The position numbers were made by a program, and so were the translations under genes. Positions 1 to 10,499 of a stretch of 64,000 nt of DNA are shown here, one piece after another; the first letter of the stretch is position 1; every line of letters begins with the position of its first letter. Source of the stretch: Undaria pinnatifida (taxonomy: Eukaryota; Sar; Phaeophyceae; Laminariales; Alariaceae); contig JABAKD010000026.1 of assembly GCA_012845835.1 (NCBI GenBank), positions 6,069,014 to 6,133,013 on the forward strand. The letters run 5' to 3'. The notes under the pieces were generated by a model. It did no database searches, was not told where the DNA came from, and saw nothing but the letters and a program-made list of their open reading frames with translations.

Positions 1-1450
1 CGTCCTGACTGTGCAGTCCACAGGCCGTCCCCTCTTGGCCCCCGTTTTGCTCTTGGCTTGTTGGCGTACTTGTCGCATCGGGCCCACGTTTTGACTCCAG
101 TTTGGCTTCGCAGCCCATATAGGTCGTTCCCTGTTGACCCTCTTTCGTGTTGTTGTTTTTTTTTTTCGGCGAAATCGCTTTCGGAGGTATGCCTTCGCTA
201 CGTACCTAGTGTTGCTCGTTTTCTGAAAGTAGCCTTTCAAGGTCCTTTGCTGTGGACCCTTCTTTTTGTCAGGCTGCAGCACGTTGCTATGACACGATTT
301 GCCTATTTCCTGTTTTTCCGTGCATTTTTCTCGGTTACCTTTTTAGGGTTGCTCCACGTTAGCGACCCCGCGTTCCCGACGTATCGTACCCAGCTGCGGC
401 TTTTCTTCATATTGTCTTCTCTGTTCCCTGCATTCTTTCTGGATCTAGACACTTTCAGCGCTGCTTCGAGCTGAACGAGTATCCTCGTGTTGACCCCGTT
501 TTTGGCTTGCTTTGTTATGGTTGAATAGCCTCGCTACGTTCGCTGGCATTGTTCCCGTTATTAGTTAGCCTCTCAAGGTGTCATATGTCGACTCTCTTTC
601 CGGCTTCCGATAGTGCCTTCCGTCTTTCTGGTGTCTACGTTTCAGTTTCGTCCTTGTTTGCGTATAGCTTTGACTAGGTGACTTCACCACATATTTCTTC
701 CCGTTTTCATGGCACTGTACCCAGATAGCTTTCAAGGGTACTCCACTGTTGCCCCCCGGTTAAGCTTTCCGGCGTATCACACACGCCTCCAGTACCACCA
801 TTTTGGTGTTGTCTGTGCCACTGTTTTAGGTGTTGTCTTTTACTGCGTTTTCGCGATTTGTTTTGGTAGCCTCGGTTTTCCGTCCTACAGTTCGACCAAG
901 GGCCTTATGCTAGCCTCCTAGGTCGCATATTACGGCCCCTGTGCTTCCGTTAAACCTCAGCGTACTGGTTCTTTATAGTCTTGCCTTTTGACCAATGGTC
1001 CCACGTCAGCCTTCCAGGTCCAACCTTGCGGACCCTGACATTATTTTAGGCACTTTTCTTTGTTTTTTTTCTTGTTTCAGGCTCTTCTCTTCTGCCTTTT
1101 GACCAATGGCCCGACGCTTGCGTACTTCTTCGCGTCTTAGTTGTTGCTCTTTCACCGTCCAACCGATGGCCCCACGTCAGCTGTCAGTGTCCAACGTAGC
1201 GGACTCTGACGTTCTTTAGGCAGTGCTTCTTGATTTCTCTAGGCCTTCCGGCAAATGGACCGACCGCCCGCCCCTTCGGCACTACGCTTCAGGCCGTAAA
1301 CTCGTTTGGCCTTCACAGCGTGACACGTGTTCCCTTATTCTCTTCTGACTTGGTTTCCGCGTCTATACCTTCTTCTTTGGCCCCCTTCGCATCCTTGCGC
1401 TCAGTGGCCGCGCCCTTCGTGTTATCATAGGCCGATTGCTACTGGTATAC
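1..1450. repeat. Diverged T-rich repeat region, no gene recognised
   Basis: The plus strand is pyrimidine-rich and lacks a convincing coding frame. Short phrases recur at irregular spacing: 'agcctttcaagg' near 230, 'agcctctcaagg' near 566, 'agctttcaaggg' near 727, 'agccttccaggt' near 1010. The block 'ccacgtcag ... gcggac(c/t)ctgac' occurs at about 990-1040 and again at 1170-1215. I read this as an old, diverged tandem or nested repeat whose left edge lies outside the window. The open frames here are chance products of biased composition. Confidence 0.45.
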
Positions 1451-2199
1451 CGTAGGTACATACCCTTTCTCGAGCTCTCGCGGTTGTGAGCTCCATCATA
1501 GGGTTGTATATCTTGCAATGAGGCGTTTAAGCCTCATTATTACGAGGTGTGGGGGAATCTATAGCCTCATTTTCGTTTGTTTCGAATATCCGCATCTTCG
1601 ATCCCCCTCCCAATTTTTGATGTTTTGTTGACATCATTTAATGGGCAGGTGATCTGCATCTACGACTATTCAGGGTGGGCTAATGTTATAGAGTGTCAGT
1701 ATAGCTGGAAATAGATTCGGTAGGATAGTCCGCAGAGTTATAGTCTATTGGCCACAAGAAGGTTCTCTTAAACGGAATATTCTGAGTAAAGCGGATAACC
1801 CGTAGAATCTAGCTAGTTTGTACCACAAGAGCGTTCTCGGAAATGGAACGCTCCTCCTCTGGACAAGATAGATAGAAGTAAGCGCGTTAAGCGCTCATGG
1901 GAACATAGGACATCCAGGGGAACGTTCCTTGTACGTTCCATAGGTAAAGGTCCGGAAGAGAGCACAGCAGCAAAGCTGGGGTGAAGCGAACTCTGTGAGC
2001 TTCATCCCACCCCCGTGCTCCTACTCCTCCTCCTCCTCCTTCTCCTCCTTCTCCTCCTTCTCCTCTTCCTGTCTCCTCGAGCTTGTCATAGCTCAACGCC
2101 AATAATGAGAAATCTATAAAGAAGAACCGGTGCTGTCTCCAAGCGAAGCTGATACCCCTGCGTCCCTTCCCTCCCACCTTCCGGTACCACGACTCCTTC

Positions 2200-3385
2200 A
2201 CAAAAACCCATGGTCTGTCGACGACGCCATTTGTTAAGGTTATTAGTGGGGTATTAGTCCGTTTGACCACTTGCAAAAGGTTAACCAATAGCTTACCCAA
2301 ACTAAGCCTTATAACACTCTCCCCCCCTGAAACGGCGGGATAGCAGGTCGGCCGGATATACGGGCGGACCTGTCAATTATCCAAGCCGTTTCATTCCCTG
2401 GGGATACCAGGAAGAGTATTTTTCAAGTTCGACATGGGAAAATCTGAAAATTTTATTATTGTGGATGGCGGGGATCGAACCCACGACCCAAAAAACCCAT
2501 GGTCTGTCGACGACGCCATTTGTTGAGGTATTAGTGGGGTATTAGCCCGTTTGACCACTTGCAAAAGGTTAACCGATAGCTTACCCAAACTAAGCCTTAT
2601 AACACTCTCCCCCCCTGAAACGGCGGGATAGCAGGTCGGCCGGATATACGGCGGACCTCTGTCAATATCCAAGCCGTTTCATTCCCTGGGGGCAGTCCTT
2701 GACGAGGACCCCGACCCTGTCTTTTGGCCGGACCCCGGAGGAAGAGTTGGCAGAACGAAACCGGGGAAAATGTCGCGACAGTCGCGACCGCGGGGACCGC
2801 AACCGTGGGGGTGGCGGCAAAAATGGTGGGGGTGGCGACCACCACCACCGCCGCGGGGGTGACAGCGCATCGGGTGCTGGTGTGCCTGAGGGCGCCGCCG
2901 AGGGGGCAACTTCGGTCCAACAACCGGGGCAGTTGGCCGCCGCTCCGGCAGAGGAATGGCGCGAGAGGACGTTCAGCGTGGGACGGCTCGTCAACCTCCT
3001 CCCGCTCGTCTTCGTCCACTATTAGTGGGGTATTAGTCCGTTTGACCACTTGCAACTGGTTAACCAATAGCTTACCCGAACTAAGCCTTACAACACTCTC
3101 CCCCCCTGAAACGGCGGGATAGCGGGTCGGCCGGATATACGGGCGGACCTGTCAATATATTCAAGCCGTTTCATTTCCTGGGTATACCGGGGAGAGTATT
3201 TTTCAAGTTCGCCATGGGAAAATCTGAAAAAGTTTATTATGGTGGATGTGGGGATCGAACCCACGACCCAAAAACCCATGGTCTGTCGACGACGCCATTT
3301 GTTAAGGAATTAGTGGGGTATTAGTCCGTTTGACCACTTGCAACTGGTTAATCAATAGCGTACCCAAACTAAGCCTTATAACAGC
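2200..3385 (-). repeat. Tandem array of tRNA-derived (SINE-like) units
   Basis: A block of about 275 bp occurs about four times (roughly 2200-2459, 2460-2692, 3018-3239, 3240-3385). On the minus strand each full unit carries a tRNA-like head: an A-box-like 'TTGCAAGTGGTC' and, about 70 bases on, a B-box 'GGTTCGATCCC' followed by 'CCATCCAC'. The A-box resembles Leu/Ser tRNAs. No 5' strand pairs with the 3' acceptor-like sequence, so this is a tRNA-derived repeat rather than a functional tRNA gene. The body includes 'AAACGGCGGGATAGC' and ends near a C7 run. Units 2 and 3 are separated by unrelated GC-rich DNA. Confidence 0.7.
2693..3017. other. GC-rich coding-like segment inside the tRNA-like array
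   Basis: This stretch of about 325 bp has a much higher GC content than its flanks and sits exactly between two partial tRNA-like repeat units. The plus strand is open for about 108 codons from 2699, with a charged Arg/Gly/Asp-rich composition and a (GGGG)-type glycine tract. The opposite strand is also open, so coding cannot be assigned. It could be a captured exon fragment, an insertion, or a non-repeat spacer amplified with the array. No function is suggested. Confidence 0.3.
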
Positions 3386-3443
3386 ATGCCAAATCGGACA
3401 GCTACACCTTAAGTTGTCGAAGTGCTGCCCTGCCCTACCCGAA

Positions 3444-3475
3444 GCATGGGCGCCGGCGAATGCCGGCGCCCATGC
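3444..3475. repeat. Perfect GC-rich inverted repeat (hairpin)
   Basis: Two 14-bp arms 'GCATGGGCGCCGGC' and its exact complement flank a 4-base loop. It lies just beyond the tRNA-like array, with no gene next to it. Confidence 0.6.
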
Positions 3476-5225
3476 GGAGCCCTTTTATACACATTAATAT
3501 TGTATGGCGTCGGTGCCAACCGAGGCCAACTATTATACATACCTGGTACCAGGTATATTTTAAGGGGAGCTTTGGTAGGGGACCAGTTTCACGGTAAGGA
3601 TGCGAGGGCCTACCCTATTCTTTGCAAACTTCAGCTTTTCTTGGGTACGCGATATTCTCTACTAATACCACGTCGGAGTTGTATTATTAACGCTCTGTCA
3701 ACAAAATGTTCAAAACTCTGTATTAGAACGAGGCACAGAGCCATTCGCTCGAGTGTCCTATACACGGTAGTACAAAATGGGGGAATATTCCAGTAACATC
3801 GCAGTCTTGGACAGAATTTGGCCACCAGTAGCACCTTGCACGGCGTGGGGAGTAAGTGCTCCGATGTTTACCACCTAATAGAACAAGGTGGGAGCACCGG
3901 GAATTGCGAGTGTGCTGTTTGGGAACAGTCGGGACTTTTTTTGAGCGAGTACTGTTGTGTGGTCCGCGCGCTGTGTTTTCGCAAGGAAGGTTTTAGCAGG
4001 TTTGACGAGACCAACTTTTGCATCAAGCCGCACCCAGGTAGTGGCAGTGCGGCTCGTAATCAGTTTCTGTTGCAGTATTTGGGTTGGAGTCGGTGTATCG
4101 TAAAGGTTTTTTTTTTTTGTCCGCTCTCGAGCTGTTTTTTTTTTCCTTTATACCGTGAACTGGCGTAGAAATAACCGGAACACCGTTGTATGGTTCTTGG
4201 TCAGCCAAGACAACTTGGAGGTTAGCTGACAGGGAACCTCAGTAACTTGAATGCCCGGCGGCGCTACTCGTCGGGATAGCAAGACTGCCCCTGTCTGTTT
4301 GGCTCGCGAAGAGTCGCAAATGCAGGGGGGATGTTACAAATGCAGGGGTGATGTTGGTTTGCAGACAGACGCAGCGCGTTTCGGTGCATGCTGCACAAAC
4401 CTTTTGGTTATTAAAGTTAATGAGCCATTCCACGATAGGGGGAAGCAGATTTTAAGAATTTTCGGAGCTCCTAACATGAGGAGCTCAATATCATCATCAT
4501 CATCATCCATCATCACCCGAAACATGACTTAGAAGGCATTCGTTGGCGCAACCCGGCTAAGCTTCTATTCCTTTGCCCCAAAACAAATTGTACTCGTAAA
4601 ATTATTAGAATAAGCGTTCGCTCCGCACTTTGAGGAACTCAACCGGCCAGGTATACCTTTTTAGGGCTAAAAACGTGCCAACCCATAGCGTCGGATGACT
4701 CGAATAACCCCTAATACCAAGTGTTGCTCAGTACACCACGGCTAGTCTTTCCGCGACGACCATTGGACCCCTATGAAAGTTTCTGTCGAGGAGGATTCTA
4801 CTACTCGCAGAGAAACACGAAGAGTCCTGGTGACCGACAGGCCGAAGGGACGCTTGAAGCAGAGTTCCTATACGAATAGTGCTGACTCGTTCACACAAAA
4901 CAGCGCAGGACGACGACGTGTTTGGCTCGCCTTTTCTCGCCTTTCCCCATGCTCTTCTTCAGCTTGAGTCACCACGCTGATAACAATAACCGACCACTAC
5001 AAGAGCAGCGCTGTGCGGATCTGAGCTGCGGCAGGGGGAGAAATCCCATTTTCATTACCGAGTGTAGGCCACTAGCGCAAATGTCCCTGTACTAGACTCA
5101 AACACGCGATCGTAGGAAATGACATGACCGTGCAAATCGCGAAACAAAGAAAACACAAAAGCTTGCGACTTGCAAAACATATAGCAAGACTCTCGCGAGA
5201 GCGGCGCCGTAGTCGCATAACCATA
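3476..5225. other. Intergenic, no gene recognised
   Basis: No reading frame here resembles a known protein and none has flanking splice signals that join to neighbours. It contains one palindromic 'acctggtaccaggt' motif (about 3541-3554), T-runs near 4100-4150, and an (ATC)n microsatellite at about 4489-4514. Confidence 0.5.
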
Positions 5226-5370
5226 GACCCTCGCAGTCCCTCAATGCCGAGACCGAGCATGTCGGATTTTCACCAGCCAGGCAGACACCGCGCTCACCAA
5301 GCGCGTAGCGCCGTGCGGTGTTCGGCGAGTGGCATGAAGGCTAAGTTCCATCCTGCTAAGAAACACTCGT
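5226..5370. repeat. Dispersed repeat, copy 1 of 2
   Basis: About 140 bp, alignable along its length to 10350-10490 in the same orientation. Shared phrases include 'ccaggcagaca', 'accaagcgcg', 'agcgccg' and 'ctgctaagaa'/'ctactaagaa'. Divergence is about 20-25% by eye with several small indels. The identity of the parent element is unknown. Confidence 0.55.
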
Positions 5371-6125
5371 GAGGCAGATTTCGGCACCTTGTGCGTACTT
5401 TCTTACCTATGGATGACGCGATGACAGCTTTCGGGAGGTCACCGTCAGGGCTCGCGCGAACGTCTACCCTTTGCCAATATATAGGGCAGCCTCTCGTGAC
5501 AGAGGCCTGAAGCCGCTGAAAGAAGAGGCCCTAAACGCAACTAGCAATGACTAGTACAATAGTACTGTAACCTCGTCCTACGGTTATGAAGCAACACGCG
5601 CCTGCCCATATCGCGTACGGTCCCATGATATTCTTTTTAGTTGAGGTCCTCCGGACCTGACCAGGCGGTACCTCGTTTGATACATCCAAAATATCCGTGG
5701 GTGACGCTGCCTCGATTTGATGAGCTTGCCGTTGTATGCACCACCTCAAGAAAATTTCCAACTCGCCCCCCACACAAACCGGGGCCAGGCCAATTACAAA
5801 ACTCCCCATCCCACGGAGTTGACGTGTTACTCTCTGATACTGCTGTAATATCCTTACCCAAGCCCCAAAACGCCTCAGCGCACGCAAAATTGGCGAGCAC
5901 AGAGAAGCCGAAAGTAGCTTAGAATTAACCGGCCACTTTTGCCGTAGCAACGTCCTTCGTCTCCAGCCTATCTCGCAACGACCCGCGAAAGAAAGCAAGT
6001 GTACACTGCATTCTCTCTTTCATAAAAACGTCAAAGTCGGCGGCGACTCTTCCAATAAACGGCAACTACTACATAACACAATAAACGGAGGCTACAAATA
6101 CCACAACAAATCGCAGCTTGCAAAG

Positions 6126-6221
6126 ATGAGCATTGGACCGAAATTCGTCGAACTCACGGCTGACGCCCTTGAAATATTTTTATTAAATAATGGTGTTTCC
6201 AACATGATAAAACGTCTTTAG
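6126..6221 (+). other. Micro-ORF/5' module with M-S-I ... VELTAD peptide, copy 1
   Basis: A 31-codon frame starts at ATG 6126 in the context 'GCAGCTTGCAAAGATGAGC' and stops at 6219-6221. Its N-terminus (M-S-I-G-P-K-F-V-E-L-T-A-D) recurs at 16009 (plus strand, diverged) and 60008 (minus strand). The upstream 'gcagcttgc' is also conserved, so the conserved unit includes 5' flanking DNA. It may be a first exon or 5' end of a gene family or mobile element. I cannot name the family. Confidence 0.4.
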
Positions 6222-6645
6222 AAGACTTTCTCAAAATGTTTTACAAAAAATGCAGCGAGCGTGGTTGTTTATCGCTGCTCGCTCGTGTAATTTCTTACTC
6301 TAATTCCCCCCCAACTAGGCGCAGCGGCACGACTTCGACTGCAGCAACATATACATGGTACCATCCATTTACTTGCCCTTTCTTGTTTCACAACAAATCA
6401 AGGCACCTTCGCTTCTAACCACTTGAAGTACGCTCAAATCAACGAAAAGAACAGCCCTAACTGGAAAAAAAACGCGGGAGGAAGCGCGCACGGCTTATGA
6501 TCAATCTCACATCATCGCGAGGTCCGTCCCAGAAACAAAAAACAGTCCCGCCTTTACACGCAATCGCTTCTGTCACGCCCCTGTAGCCAGAGCCCTCAAA
6601 AGAGGTCCCACGCAAAACGCTTCATCATTGGTGAAAAAGGCGACG

Positions 6646-9600
6646 TCACAAAACCGCGCCGGCGATAGCAATAACGGTGACTGCCGTAACCAGCAAAGAT
6701 ATCGAGAGGATGTTGATGCTCATTGCCTTCTTGGGCACGCCGACCCACTCCTTCATGAGAACACTCCAAAGCTGCCCGTTCAGCACCTAAAACAGGGCGT
6801 AGTCGCGCGGAAAAACGTCAGACAGGCGCTTAAAGGCACGCCTGCTACGTAGGAAGCGACGATTGCGTGGGTGCAAGTGCCTCTCACCAAAACATCGCTG
6901 ACATCACACAGATAAACCACGACGCCACGGCCCGCTTATGATCGTTGCCTAATATTTGCCAGAGGATGAATACGATGCGAACAGTACGAGGTAGAACGTA
7001 CGGTAGCGGCAGCAAGGGAAGGAGACGCGAATTACCCGGCGCGTTGCCTGCAAGACAAGCCGGCGACCGCCCTCGTTTCCACTGAACCCCTCTGACAGAG
7101 AACCAGCCACAGCGTGTGGCGAGAGCTACAGTAGAGTTACCGAACATCAGGGCAGGCAATCCGTGCGTCGTCGATGTTTCAAGCGATCCCCGCGCATCAC
7201 CGAAGACAAGCTGCAACGGGTTTGCGTGGTTTTCAGTCTCACCGTAGAACTCATGATCAAAGGCCAAGCGACCACGGGTCCAAGGTCACCAAAAAGGTAC
7301 TGGGCGAGGCCGTACAGGTGAATGTGGCCCACAAAGAATAGGCCCATCGCCGTCACCTGACGTGCACGGAGAGGCAAGGTTGGGCAGGCCAAGGGGTAGC
7401 AGGATATTTCCGTGAGGTTAGAAGTAAGGCAATAGTTCTCCATCGCTCGCAGAGAACCGCGCTCACAGAGAAGTCGGTAATCACCCTGTCAACTGTATCA
7501 CTGCATCACCAGGTAAGCATGACATGCCAATACCTGCGCATGGTAGAGGTAAGCATATCTCACAGTATCACCCTGTCAACTGTATCACTGCATCACGAGG
7601 TAAGCATTACATGCCAATACCTGCGCACGGTAGAGACAAGCATATCTCACAGTGCGCGAGCGCAATAACTAATACGCAGGAGATGGACCGTGGGAGCGTG
7701 CAACACAACCTACGGTTTCTACGGTCACACTGGCAGATAGATTGTCCACCGTTCACGTAGAGTGCAGGCCGAGCCACCAACGTCAGCAACAGTACAGCAT
7801 AGCATGCTGGTAACTTTTTTATTTCGTCACATGTGCAGCAACTACAGCAGTTTGCGGCGTCACAAAGATTATTTCCTGCCCGTGTTTACGCTACGCGCGC
7901 GTCTGCAGCCGGACGTGCTATGCGTCAACTCTCTCACATTTAAAAACTTTGGGATAAAGTCCCAAACGCCTATCCACTTGTATCGCCCCCAAGTCTTGTT
8001 GATGCAAAGGAGGTAGATGGCGTATAAAATGTTCCACACCGCCGCTAACGAAAACGCTAGAAGCCAGATGACCAGCGGGGCGGCAACGCCGGGCACGCCC
8101 TCAATGTCCTCAGCTCGGTCGATCAGCGGTTCTCCTGAAGAAGGAGGCATACGTTTTGCGGCGAAGTGAGTCAGTCGCTTGGGCATCGCTGTCACTACAC
8201 GACTTTGGCACCGTCTTGTACTGTGAGAGTTGGTGGGCGAGACGGGCCTGCTTCAACGAGATACGTCGAGCAGGCCATCAAAGGGCACGCAACCGGAGAC
8301 TATTTTTGCAGGTGCCCCCCGCCACAATAGATGCACACTGCTATATGTAATTTTTTCGGCTGGAAGATGACGGAGCCGTTGTAGATGCGAAATCCGACCT
8401 TACCTTGGCCAGGTATTCGGCTGCAGCATGCACTGCAGGCATCTTTGTTTTGAGAGCATGTCGCAACAATGCGACGCTGGCTTTACGAAACATGATTTGT
8501 TTCGGTATCTTGTGACAAAGACCACGTTGTTAGATTCCTCTGTTCTTGTCCGATATCGCTAGCCCTTCCGAAGTCTCTAGTTGCCGTACAGAAAAAAAAA
8601 GGGTCCGCTATAAATTGTGAACTTGCACGTGATAATGCCCGCCCGTACACACAAACGTCACGGCCGAACCAGGCCCGAATCCAACGGAAAAAATCCCAAA
8701 CCGACTCGACCGCGAACTGCGCTTCGCACCGTAAACGAACGAGAACTGCAGCATGGAGGACATCACAGCTCCCATCACACAAACCGAGATCGCGGTAAAA
8801 TGGTTGCTCTTCGCCTTGGTTTCCTCCTGCTTATTAGCGAGTACCAACGGCGGCCGAGACGGTAGCCCTTTCTCGACGCTAGACGACGACGGGCTCTCGT
8901 GGAACGGGCTCCCCGTGCCGTTATTCCGATTAGCCTTTCCTCCGCCGGCGCTGGGAGAGGCATCGGTTGCCACTGTGCGGATAGAAGGTACACCGCCTTC
9001 TATCCGCTTGTCGCCGCCACCTTGAATCTGTTTGGCAGCCGCGATCGCGCGAGCCTTGATGCGGGATGATAGCGCTGCAACGTCGCACCATACGGAGGGT
9101 TGTGGGCGGAACCGCGGGTAGAGCATCAACGGGAGAGATACTGCACATTAATACCATCATGGGCGTAAATGTAAGGACCGTTTTTATTTAATATTAATAC
9201 CCAAACGTAAGTTATAATTACACCCATATGGGTATTCGGTTATCGAACACACACAGAGGGTGATGATGTGATCCTGCATGGTAAATACCGTAATTCGGCT
9301 TGTTTTTCGTCGTCGATGCTTCCCCAGAGCAAATATAGTAAGATGACAGCAGTTAAGGGGTGCGATCGACGTCAATTTTGGGAAACAATGGCGTGACCGA
9401 TCCTTGCTAAAACGTAACCACTACGTGTGGAACACTGCGGCCGTACGCCATGACCGCTGCTCCTTTTGTTGTGACATACCGCCAAATACTCTATTTGCCC
9501 ACGATAGGGTCGACAATCGCTGGCTCATGCTAAGAGGCCCGCGAGCGCTGTCGAGATTACATACAGTACCTGAAGTCACGAACCCGCTGATGGCAAAAAG

Positions 9601-10245
9601 TAGGCCAGCCATCGTCACCAGGGCCGCTGGTGAACCTGCATCGTCCTTATGATCCGCTACAAGCGGAAGAATGGTCCCAATGACGACTAACAGGCTCATC
9701 ACCAAAGCCGTGCCTGGCCCGGCTCCCAGCTGCAACGATGGCAAGGGGTGAACATTTATTTCGCACCAACGTTAGCTAGAAACTGCTGTAGTAAGCATGA
9801 AGCAGTGAAATCGTTGTGGTGCATCATCGAGCAGCAGTGACCAACATATCCCAGCACTAAGTGCGCGCTATCGCAGACCACTCCCCAAGCAAAAAGGGAC
9901 CACTTGCCAGCTGCGTTAGTTAGTGGTTGCTGCAGTATGTAGGAGAAGAGGCAGTTAAATCGTTGTCGCCCATCATTGAGCAGCAATGGCCTATACTACG
10001 GCATACGCTATCGCAGACCACTTCCCAAGAAAATGGCGACCTGGGGATCACTTGCCAGCTGTATCCCGAGGCTGAAACACATTGTGCCGGAGCCCCATAG
10101 AAAGCTGAAGACGCACACCAGGCTAAGGTCCAGGTTCGAGGCCTGGCTGTACACAGCTGACAGCGCGGACGGCCCCACCGCCGATACGCACAAAATCATG
10201 TTCAGAATAGTGCTCCACACGATGAATGGAAGCCACACATTTTCC
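6646..10245 (-). CDS. RhaT-family (L-rhamnose/H+ symporter-like) transporter, 5' end missing
   Basis: Multi-pass membrane permease of the RhaT family (drug/metabolite transporter superfamily). Six minus-strand exons join without a frame break: 10056-10245, 9570-9729, 8730-9074, 7938-8134, 7243-7356 and 6646-6786 (stop TGA at 6646-6648). About 380 codons are visible. Family landmarks appear in order: 'FLWGSGT' then 'LGIQL' (exon 1 here), 'GTALVMSLL' (2), a hydrophilic loop of about 85 residues then 'MGAVMSSMLQFSF' (3), 'NILYAIYLL...NKTW' (4), 'GLFFVGHIHLYG...WPLIMSS' (5), 'KEWVGVPKKA' plus the last TM helix (6). The intron after exon 1 appears to start with GC (CTG|GCAAGT); the alternative GT donor 12 nt later (exon end 10044) also stays in frame but adds four residues. 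Exon 1 begins in phase 2, so at least one upstream exon with the first TM helix is missing. Substrate is inferred from the family only; a nucleotide-sugar or related role is possible. Confidence 0.8.
7487..7655. repeat. Tandem duplication inside a transporter intron
   Basis: A unit of about 80 bp beginning 'cctgtcaactgtatcactgc' is present twice head to tail within the intron at 7357-7937. Copies share 'atgccaatacctgcgca(t/c)gg' and 'aagcatatctcacagt'. Few substitutions separate them, which suggests a recent event. Confidence 0.65.
9785..10070. repeat. Duplication of an exon edge and its donor within the intron
   Basis: Two copies lie 140 bp apart and share 'cgctatcgcagaccact(c/t)ccc' (from 9868 and 10008), 'gagcagca(g/a)tg' and 'cacttgccagctg'. 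On the minus strand the right copy covers the 3' end of a RhaT-like exon and its splice donor. The left copy, within the following intron, therefore carries a second 'CAGCTGGCAAGTG' donor-like site. Confidence 0.6.
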
Positions 10246-10349
10246 CTGAGGGCATTTAGAACATTTCAGGGTGACGGGGCGACGAGAGTTCGAGGGGAAG
10301 GGGGTGAGGGTGTCCTCATTATCACGCATGGCCGTAGTTTTGAGCCCAT

Positions 10350-10490
10350 ACGCCCTCGCATCCCTTCAATGCCGGGACGGAGACGTCGGTTTTCCACCGA
10401 CCAGGCAGACATTGCTTGTACCAAGCGCGAAGCGCCGCGGGTTTTTCGCCGAGTCCCATGAAAGCCGAGCTGCACCCTACTAAGAAGGGG
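10350..10490. repeat. Dispersed repeat, copy 2 of 2
   Basis: Same-orientation relative of 5226-5370 (see that entry). It lies just upstream of the first visible RhaT-like exon on the minus strand. The run of frames through it is therefore repeat-derived, not the missing transporter N-terminus. Confidence 0.55.
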
Positions 10491-10499
10491 GGGGGGTGC

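Noticed and set aside
2205-2480. Possible tRNA-Leu/Ser gene on the minus strand
   Set aside because: A- and B-box-like motifs exist, but no 7-bp acceptor stem pairs and the unit is repeated in tandem, so it is tRNA-derived repeat DNA.
5531-5998. Minus-strand frames as a second RhaT-like copy or the missing N-terminal exon
   Set aside because: Short hydrophobic stretches occur, but no family landmark is in frame and the region lies downstream of the gene's stop.
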